From Pictodentalium vernedei (lineage: Eukaryota > Mollusca > Scaphopoda > Dentaliida > Dentaliidae): a stretch of DNA of 64,000 bases. Of this stretch, positions 32,746 to 43,798 are shown one piece after another. The notes below the pieces were generated by a model. It saw only the letters and a program-made list of their open reading frames with translations. It made no database searches and was not told where the DNA came from. Made by a program: the position numbers and the translations under genes. The DNA is taken from NCBI GenBank assembly GCA_031216915.1, contig CM062295.1, positions 177,334,927-177,398,926 of the forward strand, read 5' to 3'. How positions within the stretch are numbered: position 1 is the stretch's first letter; every line of letters begins with the position of its first letter.

Positions 32746-33224
32746 TTTTTTCTTGTTTTCCTTTTTTTGGGGGAGGGGGGGGGGCGGGGGGTATTAAAAT
32801 CTAGACTCAAAGTCAAACATTCTCAAGTGCATGTACGCATACATACATATTGAGCAGCTAGGCCTTCTATCTGACATTTATCTTACAATTTTAAGACCAT
32901 AAGGGTGGTGTACTGGGAGTTTCGATCGGATTACAACTGGGTTGAGATCCGATTGAAAATCTCTGTCCACTTTTTCCTCCCCGCAACTTTAAGATTACTG
33001 AGGAATCTTGATTCGTGAAAACCATACATATACAGATGTAAGTGTGAGCTACACAATTGTTTACCGCTTATATATTCTACCTTATAAGGTAGTACGAAAT
33101 GTATAATGTGCCTTCGACCGTCAAAGAGATCGTATCATTATTTCCCTGTCGCTGATCTTAAGATAGATCTGTCACCTAGCTGAGAGCAGTAGGTATCCTC
33201 TACTTTCTTCAGTACCGGTCTCGA
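32746..33224. other. Unassigned stretch with flank motif X
   Basis: A T/G-rich tract is followed by 32801-32857, which repeats the motif found left of element A (11733-11789). No gene is recognised. Confidence 0.35.
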
Positions 33225-34050
33225 CAACCAACTGGCGAGCAGTCTCCGGTGACGAAACCACCGTTCTCGGTTTCAAGGACATGACTTGAGATGCCTCGCC
33301 TGAGCGAGCTCACCGAGCTCGCTCCGATGAGGGGGTCATAGGCTATGTCATAGGCTACTATTTGTAGGCTGAAATTCTGGATCCAATGATGAAGACATGG
33401 TAGGATTCGAATTCGGTCTTATGAGTGGAATTGACCGGTATTGACCATGGCGTTGGGTAGCAGTCTAATTTCAATAGTGACTGCCCTCAGCCCTTGGAAA
33501 AATATTTCATAATTTCTTGTCCTCACCCATGAGATGGTTCTGAAACCTACATGAGTCCATTGTATATCTTCGAACCCTTTTCTAGTTTTGACTGTTGCGT
33601 AGGGTAAAGGACTAATTCGAATTGCGCCTGTTTTCAAGCCGTCGGTAAGATCCGATATACTTTCTCGTCCTAACCCACGAGATGGTTCTGGAACCAATGT
33701 GATACCAGTGTATACTTTCAATTCTTTTCATTTTCCAGTGTCGGTCCTCATCGCCGACTGGACGACCGCTTCCTGGCGAGAAACTTGTCATAATTGCAAT
33801 TGTAACTGCAGTTTGCCTCTAACAAAAAGACATTCCCAAATAATTGAACGTTTTCAGTTTTGGGCTCAGGATCAAGGCTTGTGATCCTTCATTGAAGCGA
33901 GCTCGATGACCTCGATTCTTTCAGTGGGGGTCGCGAGCTTTCTTTTAAAGGCTGTGTTTCACACGGCTTGCTCCCTTTTCACTGTAAAAAAAACCCTTGC
34001 CCAACCCGGATAGTGAACGACACTTGCATAAATTTCTTGATCTGTCTATT
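33225..34050 (+). mobile_element. Decayed foldback-MITE copies and a ~140-bp tandem duplication
   Basis: Two MITE-like cores are visible: 33270-33350 (GAGCGAGCTC, CTCGCTCCGATGAGGGGGTC) and 33850-33960 (GAAGCGAGCTCGATGACCTC). Terminal-like pieces GCGTTGGGTAG (about 33452), GCGTAGGGTAAAGG (about 33596) and CCCTTGCCCAAC (about 34000) resemble the MITE ends. In between, 33440-33580 and 33581-33730 are a diverged direct duplication sharing CCACGAGATGGTTCTG-like sequence. Confidence 0.45.
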
Positions 34051-34437
34051 GTTGCCTGATTATGTCTGTCTAACTAACATTGTCAAAATAAAACAACATA
34101 TCCTATGACTCTTCATTGGATTAAATTTGATTTCATCAATTCTCCTTTACAGAACTTACTCCATTGAAGTGTCATAACAGATTGAGAAACTGACCGTATT
34201 TTTTTACCCCTTTACTCTTAAGTACATTCTATACAGACTCAAATTGTGAACACTTTTACAGTACGTGGGGAGTGTATTATCACTAAATCACCAACAGAGC
34301 GAAGTAATCACCCAAACTATAATTGCAATTTGTAGACTAAAATTTTGCTTGTGTTTGATATACTTTGCAACAAATTTGCAATTATTGTTTGGGTGATCAC
34401 TCCACTTTGCTGGTGATTAGTTACAGTAGTTATATCT
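34051..34437. other. Unassigned AT-rich spacer
   Basis: 34290-34425 has an inverted arrangement: GTAATCACCCAAACTATAATTGCAA is answered by TTGCAATTATTGTTTGGGTGATC, written here in parts (GTAATCACCCAAAC and GTTTGGGTGATCAC). No gene is seen. Confidence 0.35.
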
Positions 34438-34545
34438 ATAATAATAATAATATAATAATAATAACACTTTGGCCAGCCGCTGATTTGTCGCGGTTCTCGG
34501 ACGAGAAGGCCATGGTTACCCCTGTACTCCCAACTGTACCTCTCA
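34438..34545 (-). mobile_element. LINE 3'-terminal fragment (family of 6480-11620)
   Basis: A TAATAA-type tail followed by GGCCAGCCGCTGATTTGTCG and GAGAAGGCCAT reproduces the last ~100 bp of the full LINE in reverse. It is an extreme 5' truncation. Confidence 0.8.
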
Positions 34546-34626
34546 ATGCAGGTAATTAACAAGACCTCAAACTATAAAATAACAACACTAATCATATAAT
34601 ATTTTTTACTAATTATTAAAACTTAC

Positions 34627-34752
34627 CTGTTTAATCTCTTCTTCCAGTTCGTCCTCCATCTTTCCCATTAAGTTCCGGATTTGCGTGCCCATATCCAGAA
34701 TTTTATTAAAATCGTTCTTTGTCAACGAAATTCCTCTTTTTTTCTTCAGATC
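34627..34752 (-). CDS. Internal exon resembling the PC4/SUB1 C-terminal domain
   Basis: On the minus strand, TTTATAG (acceptor, ending 34753) precedes 126 bp (42 codons, open, phase 0 at both ends), followed by the consensus donor CAG|GTAAGT at 34626-34621. The peptide contains DLKKKRGISLTKNDF and ends in an acidic MEDELEEEIKQ. The (K/R)KGISL-x-x-x-(W/F) pattern followed by an amphipathic helix is the signature of the end of the transcriptional coactivator p15 (PC4) fold, a single-stranded DNA-binding domain used in RNA polymerase II transcription. Neighbouring exons are not evident: the frame upstream (34753-34968) does not give the expected beta-sheet part. It could be an isolated exon of a host gene or a captured fragment. 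Confidence 0.42.
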
Positions 34753-35328
34753 CTATAAATGGACATAGGGAACCCCCAGCCATAAACTTATTTTAATAGT
34801 CTTGCTATCCCACTCTTTGAGATAGCAAGAATCGCTCTCCGTTCTTAACTTTTTAAACGAGGTCATTTTTAAACGATAGTGGCAAAGATTTGAACGATAT
34901 GTCCAAAAAGCAGAATGTTCATTCGTTATATGGATGTTTGGTTGCCAAGGGATTTCGTTTTGGAACATTTAACAGCATTGCTTTCACCAAATAGTTTGAA
35001 TTATTTACATGTTGGTATTCATAACGGTAAAAGGAATCAAAACAAATTTGGACATTGAAAAAGAGACAGTATCACGGGTCAAAAGTACAAATTCACATGA
35101 CTCCATATGACCGATTACAGAATGAGTTGAAGGTGGAAATTTTAATTTAAGCAAGGATTAAATTCAATTCTTTTTATTTTGAAAGTATATTAAATATAAA
35201 CTGAATAGATAAAAAAGACCGACAATCATGCAGAGGTCCCTCAAATGAAACTTTTATAACTCGTATTACCCATTTCTACTCACTGAACAACCTCGAGCTC
35301 TCAGTGACATGTTCTATAACTAATAGGT
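34753..35328. other. Unassigned stretch
   Basis: No gene is recognised. A small hairpin CTTGCTATC...GATAGCAAG lies at about 34801-34830. An open minus-strand frame (34753-34968) joins the PC4-like exon only through an in-frame stop, supporting an intron boundary at 34753. Confidence 0.3.
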
Positions 35329-35341
35329 TTTAAGAAATAGT

Positions 35342-35715
35342 GGGGGCGCGGTGGCTCAGTTGGTAGAGGTGCAGGCTGCAAGCCGAGAGGTCCTCGGTTC
35401 GAATCCCACCTGCGGCAACCGCGTTGTGTCCTTGGGCAAGACACTTCACCCCGATTGCCTACATGGGGGCACGATGACGCTGTGTACTGAGGCGTACTGC
35501 ACGTCGATGGTGCGCATGTCTTCAACCAATCTAACCCTGCCTGTGCTGCGGTGCAGAGTTCAGAGTTACGATGTTGGAGAGCTGACAGCTGCTCGTCGTT
35601 GCTCGGTGGTTCTCTCCGGGTACTCCGGCTTCCTCCACCCGTAAAACTGTCACGGTCACGATTAGCCATTGTGCATAAGTATGTGACCTTAAACACCAAT
35701 AAATAAATAAATAAA
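35342..35715 (+). mobile_element. Young tRNA-derived SINE with 13-bp target-site duplication
   Basis: The head has A-box TGGCTCAGTTGG and B-box GGTTCGAATCC. The core is GTGTCCTTGGGCAAGACACT, then GCGTACTGCACGTCGATGG and CTCCGGCTTCCTCCACCC, with a tail ending GTGACCTTAAACACC and (AATA)n. Perfect 13-bp direct repeats TTTAAGAAATAGT flank it (35329-35341 and 35716-35728), indicating recent LINE-machinery insertion. It is the best reference copy in the window. Confidence 0.92.
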
Positions 35716-35728
35716 TTTAAGAAATAGT

Positions 35729-37373
35729 ATAATTTTCTGATACCTGGTTTCAATGCAACTCACAAACAATTTATTTTATTCGTTTTCACTCTCAATGTCT
35801 CTCTTCGAAATACAAAAAGCAATCAAAAAATTCTTTAAGGGTTTATGATGCAGTTGAGATAGGATGATGGATTTGTTTTGTTCAAATGGTAAAATGTTTA
35901 ACTGGTAGAGTGCTGGAAGCCCATATATGGGCTTTATTCTGAAATGCAGATGCTTCAGCTTAAAGGCTTCATTCTTGGAGGATGAGCATCATATTACCTT
36001 TGAAGTTAAATAATTTTGTCTATTAGGATTTGCCTTGTTACAATTCATGAGAGAGTGCCTATTGGCACTCTCTCATGAATTGTAACAAGGCAAAGACACA
36101 TGAACAAATTTTGATGACCAAAAATAATTCAGCACTCTACCAGTTAATGAGCAATTCAGTATGGTCTGATTGTATTTATGTAAATAGCCATTTCTTTATT
36201 ATTTTGACCCTCTCAATTTTGTTCATTCTGAACTCTTTCAACCTCGTGGCCTGCATTTCTGGCCCAGCAACACGATACGTCAAATTTCACTAGGAAGAAA
36301 TGGCTGCTAAGTAATCTTGGTGGTAGAACAATTAATATTTCAACGTGCAGTCTGAAGGCTGCGTATTGAAATATTAATTACTCTATCCCCAATAATGGAT
36401 ACTGACTCTTCCAGTTCTGCCATTTAACTGGCATGGTAGCGTATAAGGGGTTAATTACACATTGTAGGTAATTGTGAATAGAAGTTTTAAAACAAGCAAA
36501 CTACACAAACATTATAGAGCAGTGATCAAAGTTAACACGTCATTCTTACATAATATTATATCTCACGTGACCTTTTAGGCTTCTGATTGGACGAATGCTG
36601 CACCCCTATTTCGTGTAGTTTTCATCCACAGAACTGACCAGGCACTACACCCAGGCACTACACGTTTTCTATTTTTAGCACACTACTATATCCGTTTTCT
36701 TTTTCATACTGGGCGAATAAAACTGATCAGGCTAAATTTAAATATCAATTCACAGAGGCACTACATCCACAAAACGACCAGGAAAGAAATCTTTGTGGAA
36801 AAATGTATCGCTTTTCCATTCTTGCAATCACATTTTCCGAGGCGTTCATTTTATTCCTTGAGAAGATGATCCATATCTCGTTTCGAAGAGAATGATCCAT
36901 ACCTGGGTACAACATTCATGAGAACGCGTCCGGATATGAAAAATCGTTTGTTTCGCTGCTCATATTATTTCGCTATTTAATTGTATGTTTTGGGCAGTAA
37001 ACGAATAAATAATGGAATTCATTTGAAGCTTCGGAGTTTTGTATCCCGTATTGACCCATTCGGTAATGTATATGTGTGACAAATGTGCGGAAATTATCAA
37101 ACTGCGTTGTCAAATTTCGAAAATTTTAGCTTTCATTCGCGAGTTGCGCGATTCTAGAATACACAATTCCGTTTGAGGGAAATGTTTTGTTTTCCCTTGC
37201 CGACCGTTTCAAAATTTGTCTTCTGCTCATATCAATAAGCCGTGTTTTGGAAGAAGAAAATGTTTTTTGAAAACTACATGGTATTTTTTTTTATATAACA
37301 CTGGTGGGTAGGACTGCAACCTTGATAATAGATTAACAAATTGGACAGATGTTTTTCTTGATGGGTGTTCGAT
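35729..37373. other. Unassigned stretch with palindromes
   Basis: No gene is recognised; the small frame at 36075-36293 overlaps a palindrome. 36029-36094 is a perfect 31+4+31 palindrome. Outside it, TTAACTGGTAGAGTGCTG (about 35897) is answered by CAGCACTCTACCAGTTAA (about 36130). 36330-36380 is another hairpin (AATATTTCAA ... TTGAAATATT). 36600-36790 has short repeats of GGCACTACA. Confidence 0.5.
36029..36094. repeat. Perfect 66-bp palindrome (31+4+31)
   Basis: The left arm begins TTTGCCTTGTTACAATTC and ends GAGAGTGCC. The loop is TATT, and the right arm is the exact reverse complement. It could extrude as a cruciform. Confidence 0.95.
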
Positions 37374-37535
37374 ATAATATAAGGATTAGTGCATGTCTTG
37401 TCGTTGACTACGCCCATATAGTGCCTAGTGAGGTGGTGTAGTTCCCTCCGCTTCGCGGCGGGAACTACACCACCCCACTGGGCACTATATGGGCGTAGTC
37501 AACTTCAAGCCATGCACTATTCCTTAAATATATTA
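37374..37535. repeat. ~160-bp near-perfect palindrome
   Basis: GTTGACTACGCCCATATAGT (37403-) is mirrored by ACTATATGGGCGTAGTCAAC (ending 37503), GGTGGTGTAGTTCCC by GGGAACTACACCACC, and outer ATAATATAAGGA by TCCTTAAATATATTAT. The centre is CGCTTCGCGG. It is probably a small foldback element or a cruciform-prone site. Confidence 0.9.
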
Positions 37536-38110
37536 TATCTATAGACTCAGTCTTTCATTTCGGCATGGAAAGGTGTGATCTCTCATTAACGATTACGTAA
37601 CTTATCTCTTAGCTTCTAGTCTACCTCATCCATGCTGATCTCACTATTTACATAATAATATTCAATTCTTAAATGTGATAGAGACTAATTGAAGTGTTTG
37701 TAGCTCTATTATTTATTTTCATGTGACTGATTTAGATGGTCTTTCATTCTAAGGCAAGTTGTTTGCTTTAGTTGTTTTTTGTTTTGTTTTTTTTTTTTGG
37801 GGGGGGGTGCGGGGGGGGGGGGGGCTCGTTAAATTCTGTGAATAGGTTCATTAAACCTCTCATTCCTGCAGTAAACGAGCCATGATTAGGTTTATATGAT
37901 CCCTTCACAAAATTCAATGAGATAAGTTGGAGTCAGGTAATTATTTCCGACATAAATATGGTGTGATCTCGTTAACAAATTATTACGAAACATAAAGATC
38001 CTAGGTTCCTATTGACCCCACTCAAAATATTTATCTTAATTACGTTTTTTTTTTATATCAGTATACTGAAGCCGATAAAGAGAAACATAATTATTTTTTT
38101 CATTTGGATG
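37536..38110. other. Unassigned AT-rich spacer
   Basis: Contains T- and G-homopolymer runs (37775-37825). No gene or recognised repeat. Confidence 0.3.
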
Positions 38111-40849
38111 TGACTGATTAGAATGATCTATAATTTATATGACAAATGAGGGGGTGGGGTGTGGGGTGGGGTGGGGTTGCGTCTTTGCATTCTACATATG
38201 GATTCGCTTGATCTCCAACCAAACTGATTGACTAGATTTAATGAAAACCGTTTGCAAATTGCAAAGGGAGTATTGTGTACCAGATGATCTAAGCTTTTCT
38301 AAAATACAGTTCTAAATTAATGTTCCATGTAAATATCTGTGATATTTTCCTAATTTACACATTCCACGTGGGGAGGGGGGGGGGGGGTGTACTGAGATTT
38401 TATATTATTGTTTACCCTTAAATTCTACACTTAAATAAGCTTCATTGCTGTTAATAGTAAACAGTCAAACCAATATAGTGAGGTTCGTTCACCAATCAAG
38501 GGGTTAAATCGCAGAATGTTTGCATATTATGGTACTCGTATTAATTCACATGCAAGGGGTTAAGTGCATATTGATTTGCATGGCACCCATATTCAATTTG
38601 TGATATTTCATATACACAAAAGTTGTAAGAAAAAAACAACAAAACATTCCACTATTATTACTGTTGTCAACTTTATTTCCCACAGTTTACTATTTTTATA
38701 AATAAAACTATTTTTATAATAAAACATTATGATTCCATTATCGTTTGCTTTATTGAATTTAAGGTAACAGCAAGATTATTTACTGAAATACCTGTATCAT
38801 CAATTGATAGGAGTGTTGATAGTATTCACCCCACAGAAAGATTTAATTTCTTCAAAGGAAACGTCACCAAATATACTTTCACTATTGAGACTTGTTTTTT
38901 CCTAATTCACTCTCTGACCTTTACAGTATTTTGACCTCATCCATTCTATCAAACCTTTTGATATTTATGCTCATCCAATTTCTAAAAAGGAAAAAAGTCA
39001 CCTAATAAACTTTCTCTATTAGGACATGTCTATGTCCTAATTCTCTCTGACCTTTGCAGTATTTGAACTCATCCATTCTATCAAACCGTTTGATAGTTGT
39101 GCTCATCATAATACCAGTTCAATAGAATAGATGAGTTTCAAAAGCAGTGATTGACCTGGTAAGAATGAATGTGAATACTATAGTCTAATAGTAGAAAGTT
39201 ACAAACATAGTAACGAAGAGATTTGCATTTCATTATTCATAACAGTTTCCAAACTCCTATCAGTAATAGAATGGATGACCTACAATATCCTTAAATAGTA
39301 AAACCCGCTTTCAACAATAGAATGGATGGGCTCGACAATGGAATGGACGAAGTCCGGTACAATGGGGTGAACAATGGCTGCATTGTTCAGTGAACAAAGC
39401 GAACAAAGGATGGATGTGCATATTAAGTGTGTTCATGTTAGAAGTACCAATACTACTGATATGCTATCGGCTGTGACATAAACGATGCGAAAACACGCCC
39501 AGTCTACGTCCGGGTACTTTCAATAGGTACGGTACACCTGTAGCTTTGTTTGCAATACAAGATGTGCCCCATGAGTCGACATCTGTTGTCTTCAGGCTAC
39601 ATCGAATCTATTTAGCGGGAACTAATAAATGCGCGTTACCAAGAGATAAACTATTTGTATGCATATGTTCACTCTCATTGGTATATATGAAAAACTTAAT
39701 GCCGGGATAGTAACGAACACCTTGCAGATAGACTGCATCACTTTCACTTGTGGAGAGGTACGATAGATACCATCCAAAAAGTTATCTCATAGGATTGTAA
39801 GTCTAACATATTCTTTAAATGGAAGTTCGAGAAGGGCAAGTACCGTTGAAAAGAGAACTTGGATTGGGTGGAAGCTTTGCTGTTGTTTTGGGATCAGTAA
39901 TAGGTAAGTTTACGAATAACAAACATTTTAGATTTAGTGGCACCACCAGGGGTGGGGGCTTCGGGAAACAGCTCCCCCTCCCCCACCTCCAAAAAACAGA
40001 TATTTACTGCCCCCTAAAATTCAGAATTGTACTATTTGCATGAGGCGCCAGCTAATTAAATTACAGAGGACATACCATACTTGGGGAAAATTGACATTTT
40101 TCCTAGTCACAAAATGTTTTCAAATAGAGCCATCGGGGTATATTTTTCCAAAATATTATCCTCAGTCGTAGCAACGCAAGAAGGACACCACCTCCATACC
40201 TTTCCTCAACTGAGGACTTCAATCTCCCGTGATATGTCTACGGCATAAACATTTATGGACCACCAAAAGACCCTTGCCCCCCCCCCCCCCCCCTCCGCCC
40301 CCAATATAGATTTCTGATTACTCGCCTGCAGTGGTGTTCAAGCAAGATGTTCACCTTTGCTGGAAGTGTGCGTCATCAAGTCCAGTTCTAGCAAGCTGAT
40401 GATCCAAAATATGTTTTTCTCAGAAAAGGCAACCGTTTAACTATTTTTCGAGCCACTCACAATCTTACCTTTTATTGAGGATCAATGTATATGCTTGTGT
40501 GTAGTTTAGTAGACATTAAAAACACAATTGTAATTCCGTTTCGTGATTAATTGTTGAACAAAAACCTCTCTTAGAACATTCCAGCAATTAATCGGATGAT
40601 ACTGTTACTCTGCGCATGAAAGAACGTGGAGAAAACTAGAGAAACAGAATTTACTGCATCCAGTAAATTGAAGTCTGCGTGAAAAGGGTTAAAGTATCAG
40701 GAATAAACTCTACAGAAAGAGAATTTATGGAGGCTTATTTTCTGGAGTAAAATATTTTTTAACAAATCAGAAATGGGTTTTCGTTAACAGGATTTACAGA
40801 TATTCATACAGGAATCAGAACAATTTTATAAGAAACCAGAAAAGGCATA
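38111..40849 (+). repeat. Segmental duplication, copy 2 (2.7 kb)
   Basis: It matches 1097-3819. The embedded E element runs on past 40849 without a break (to 44415, apart from a LINE insertion), so this copy keeps the original context on its right side. Confidence 0.88.
39819..39903 (+). CDS. First coding exon of an SLC7/APC-type amino acid transporter (partial), copy 2
   Basis: This has the same structure as 2789-2873: ATG, 28 codons plus one base, donor GTAAGT at 39904. The peptide is identical (one synonymous difference at codon 6). Upstream sequence differs from copy 1 by scattered substitutions and indels, and the long frame upstream of copy 1 (2370-2762) is not preserved here, so that frame is unlikely to be coding. 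No second exon with the family's SGIF-type continuation was found in the window. The region downstream has since been filled by E and LINE insertions. Confidence 0.55.
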
Positions 40850-40969
40850 TATGTGACCTGCATTGAAAGGGTTCGATACACGAATCAGAAATGAAAAAAG
40901 TTTGGCTCTGCCCACTAATTTGAGTGATGAAATACATTCATAAACTTTAGAAATACATTTTCCTGTGAG

Positions 40970-43505
40970 GTCCTTGAACCAATCATCCCAGACATGATCC
41001 GATACCATTGTCCAATCCCACTCGAAGTAGAATTCTTGAAACCACCAACCTTATCATTCAAGAGGAGAATTTGGCTTTATTCCCAGGGTAATTATGAAGC
41101 GTTGAATGAGGCCTTCTCCCATGCCGATTGGAATGCCCTCTTTGATGACCCATGTCTCGATGACATAGTGTCCAAGTTTACTGACAAACTACTTGAAAAC
41201 TGCATCCGCCCACGTACCTAACAATTCATTACCACGCGAATAGACCAGCCAAAATGGATGCACAATGAAATAAGATTACTGCTCAGACAGCGAAAACGTT
41301 TATATCGCATTGCCTACGTACCAATACCCCGAATGCCTGGGCAAACTACAAACTAAAACGGAATAATGTTGTATCTGCTATAGGAAGTCCAAAGCTTTAC
41401 ACTTGTCGAAAATCCAGTCCACGCTAATAAGTAGTAAAACGCCGCCATCACAGTGGTGGAAGACCTTGAAAACAGCAGTCGGGAACAGTTACTCTGGAAT
41501 TCCTACTCTCACCCATTCCGACCAAATATTCTCGGCAAATGTTGAGAAAGCTGAAGTGTTTAACGAATACTTCAGTTCTATCTCAACAGTTGATGATTCG
41601 AATGCTTCCTTGCCATACGCATCAACACATGTTTCTGCAATTATTGATTGTATCACTTTACATTGTGATGAAGTCCATATAGCAATGAAATCGTTAAAAA
41701 TTTCTAAGGCATCCGGTCCAGATCTAATTAGCCCGCGTCTTCTAAAAGAATGTAAATCATCCCTATCTGAGCCACTCTCCATCTTATTCAATATACTATT
41801 GAACAACTCGTATTTCCCATCATTGTGGAAAAAGGCTAATGTCTCCCCGATTTTGAAAAAACACCTTCCAATTCTGTGACGAACTATCGGCCAATATCTT
41901 TGATTAGCTGTGTTGGAAAATTACTTGAAAAATGTGTATTCAAACGCTTGTGGGAGTTTTTGATTGACAATAAGGTTCTCAGCCAATTTCAGTCAGGTTT
42001 TACACCCGCTGATTCAACAGTCCTCCAGCTTACTGACAAATACGATGAATTTTGTCACGCCGTTGATGATGGCAAAGAAGTTAGGGTTGTCTTCTGTGAT
42101 GTAAGCAAGGCCTTTGACAAAGTATGGAATGTAGGTCTTATCCACAAGTTGGAAAGTACTAGTGTTTCGGGTGAACTTCTGCTGTTTCTCAAATCGTATC
42201 TTACAGATAGATTGCAACGAGTTGTGATATCGTCTGAGACTTCGTCCTGGAGAACCATAAATGCAGGTGTTCCACAGGGGTCTATTCTCGGACCCCTGCT
42301 GTTCCTTATATATATCAACGATATAACCAAAGATCTTCTGAGCTGTATACGCCTATTTGCAGACGATACTTCTTTATATCTAATTGTAGAAAACCCTGAA
42401 CAAGCCTCGACAATAATTAATCAAGATCTGGCCACAATTGAACATTGGGCTAAAATATGGTTGGTAGAGTTCAATCCAAATAAAACTGAGAGTATGCTAA
42501 TATCTCGAAAAAGTAGCCCTACTTTCCATCCACTATTATTCTTTGGCGGTTCTCAGATATCTGAAGTCGTTAATCATAAACATCTGGGAGTCATATTAAA
42601 TAGCACGTGTACATGGAATGACCATATCGACCCTATTTGCGCAAAGGCCTGGTCCCGGTTAGACTTACTTAGGAAGCACAAATTTAACTTAGACCGTAGT
42701 GTCTTAGAAAAAATATATTTTGCTTTTATCAGGCCCTTCCTTGAATACGCCGATACTGTTTGGGATAATTGCTCTGTAACTAAAGTGGAGGAAATGGAAA
42801 AAATCCAGATTGCTGCGGCAAGGATTATTACTGGGGCAACCGTCAGTGCTAGTAAGTCCTTACTTTATACGGAAACAGGATGGGAACCGTTGCAAGATAG
42901 ACGCTACAAACACAAGTCAATCCAATTCTTTAAAATGTACCACCGTATGGTTCCTCCGCACATCTCCAGTAAAATCCCGCCACGTGCTTCCTCGACCAAT
43001 CCTTCACTAAGTCTTCGATCAGGTCAAAACCACCGTGTTCCGTTCTGTCGGACTGAGCTGTATAAATCTTCCTTAATACCCAGCGTTACTGGAATAATTT
43101 GCCCTTGTCCGTGCGTGAAAATCATCATTGACGAACCTCAAGACTTTTCTACACGATGGCAACCGACGACCGCCAAGGTTCTACTGTAGATCGAAATCTC
43201 GCACAGCCCAAATATATCACTGTAGATTGAGACTAGGATGTAGTAACCTCAATTTTCACTTATATCGCAACCACTTATCACCAACCCCTCTATGCCAGTG
43301 TGGAGAGGAAGAGACTCCCGCTCATTTTCTCCTGCATTGTCCAGTTTTCTCCGATGCTTGTAATTATTCAATTAATCTCCTTCCGTTTGGAGCGGACTCC
43401 TCTACATTTCTATTCGGTTCAGAATTCCTGAGTAATGAGAACAACCGCCTTATCTTTGAAGTGGTACACGACTTTATTTTATCAAGTAAGCGATTCATTA
43501 ATTAA
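40970..43505 (+). pseudogene. Decayed LINE ORF2 (end of endonuclease, reverse transcriptase)
   Basis: The frame begins near the last endonuclease motif (YHCPIPLE, where a functional enzyme has SDH). A stop at 41219-41221 and further shifts break the linker before 41403. RT motifs: SKASGPDLISPRLLKE, then (after a one-base frameshift near 41868) NYRPISLISCVGKLLEK, VVFCDVSKAFDKVW (catalytic Asp), GVPQGSILGPLLFLIYIND, LFADDTSLY (catalytic ADD), HLGVILN. Further frameshifts lie at about 43070 and 43110. The C-terminus CQCGEEETPAHFLLHCP ends at 43505. It is inactive through several lesions. The domain type is unlike the first LINE family (for example FADDT versus FADDM). Confidence 0.88.
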
Positions 43506-43739
43506 CCCCAATGTAGTACTAGCCCATTTTATATACTTACTATAATAAATACTAACCCACAATTAATATCAAGATGATCTCCGTGGGAATGCCTGTAAAT
43601 TAAGCTACACTTGTTTACAGTGGTAAACAGGCGAAGCCCTACTGATCAGCCGTGACTCTGTTATCAATGCTTGGGTGAAAGTCCTGCAAATGGGCGTCTT
43701 GGGTGGCAAATAATTGGAGTTAACTTGATTATACTTCTA

Positions 43740-43798
43740 TCTTACGTCACGCTTAGTCATTTCGCATAGATGTGTGACTTCAGACACAAATAAATAAT
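43740..43798 (+). other. Segment resembling the SINE 3' tail
   Basis: GTCACGCTTAGTCATTTCGC ... GTGTGACTTCAGACAC-AAATAAATAA aligns without gaps to the tail of the SINE at 35655-35705 at roughly three-quarters identity by eye. It could be a LINE tail shared with the SINE, or the end of a decayed SINE. Confidence 0.5.

Noticed and set aside
35342-35420. Possible tRNA gene
   Set aside because: The A- and B-boxes belong to a SINE head; the sequence continues into the SINE core with an A-rich tail and a target-site duplication.
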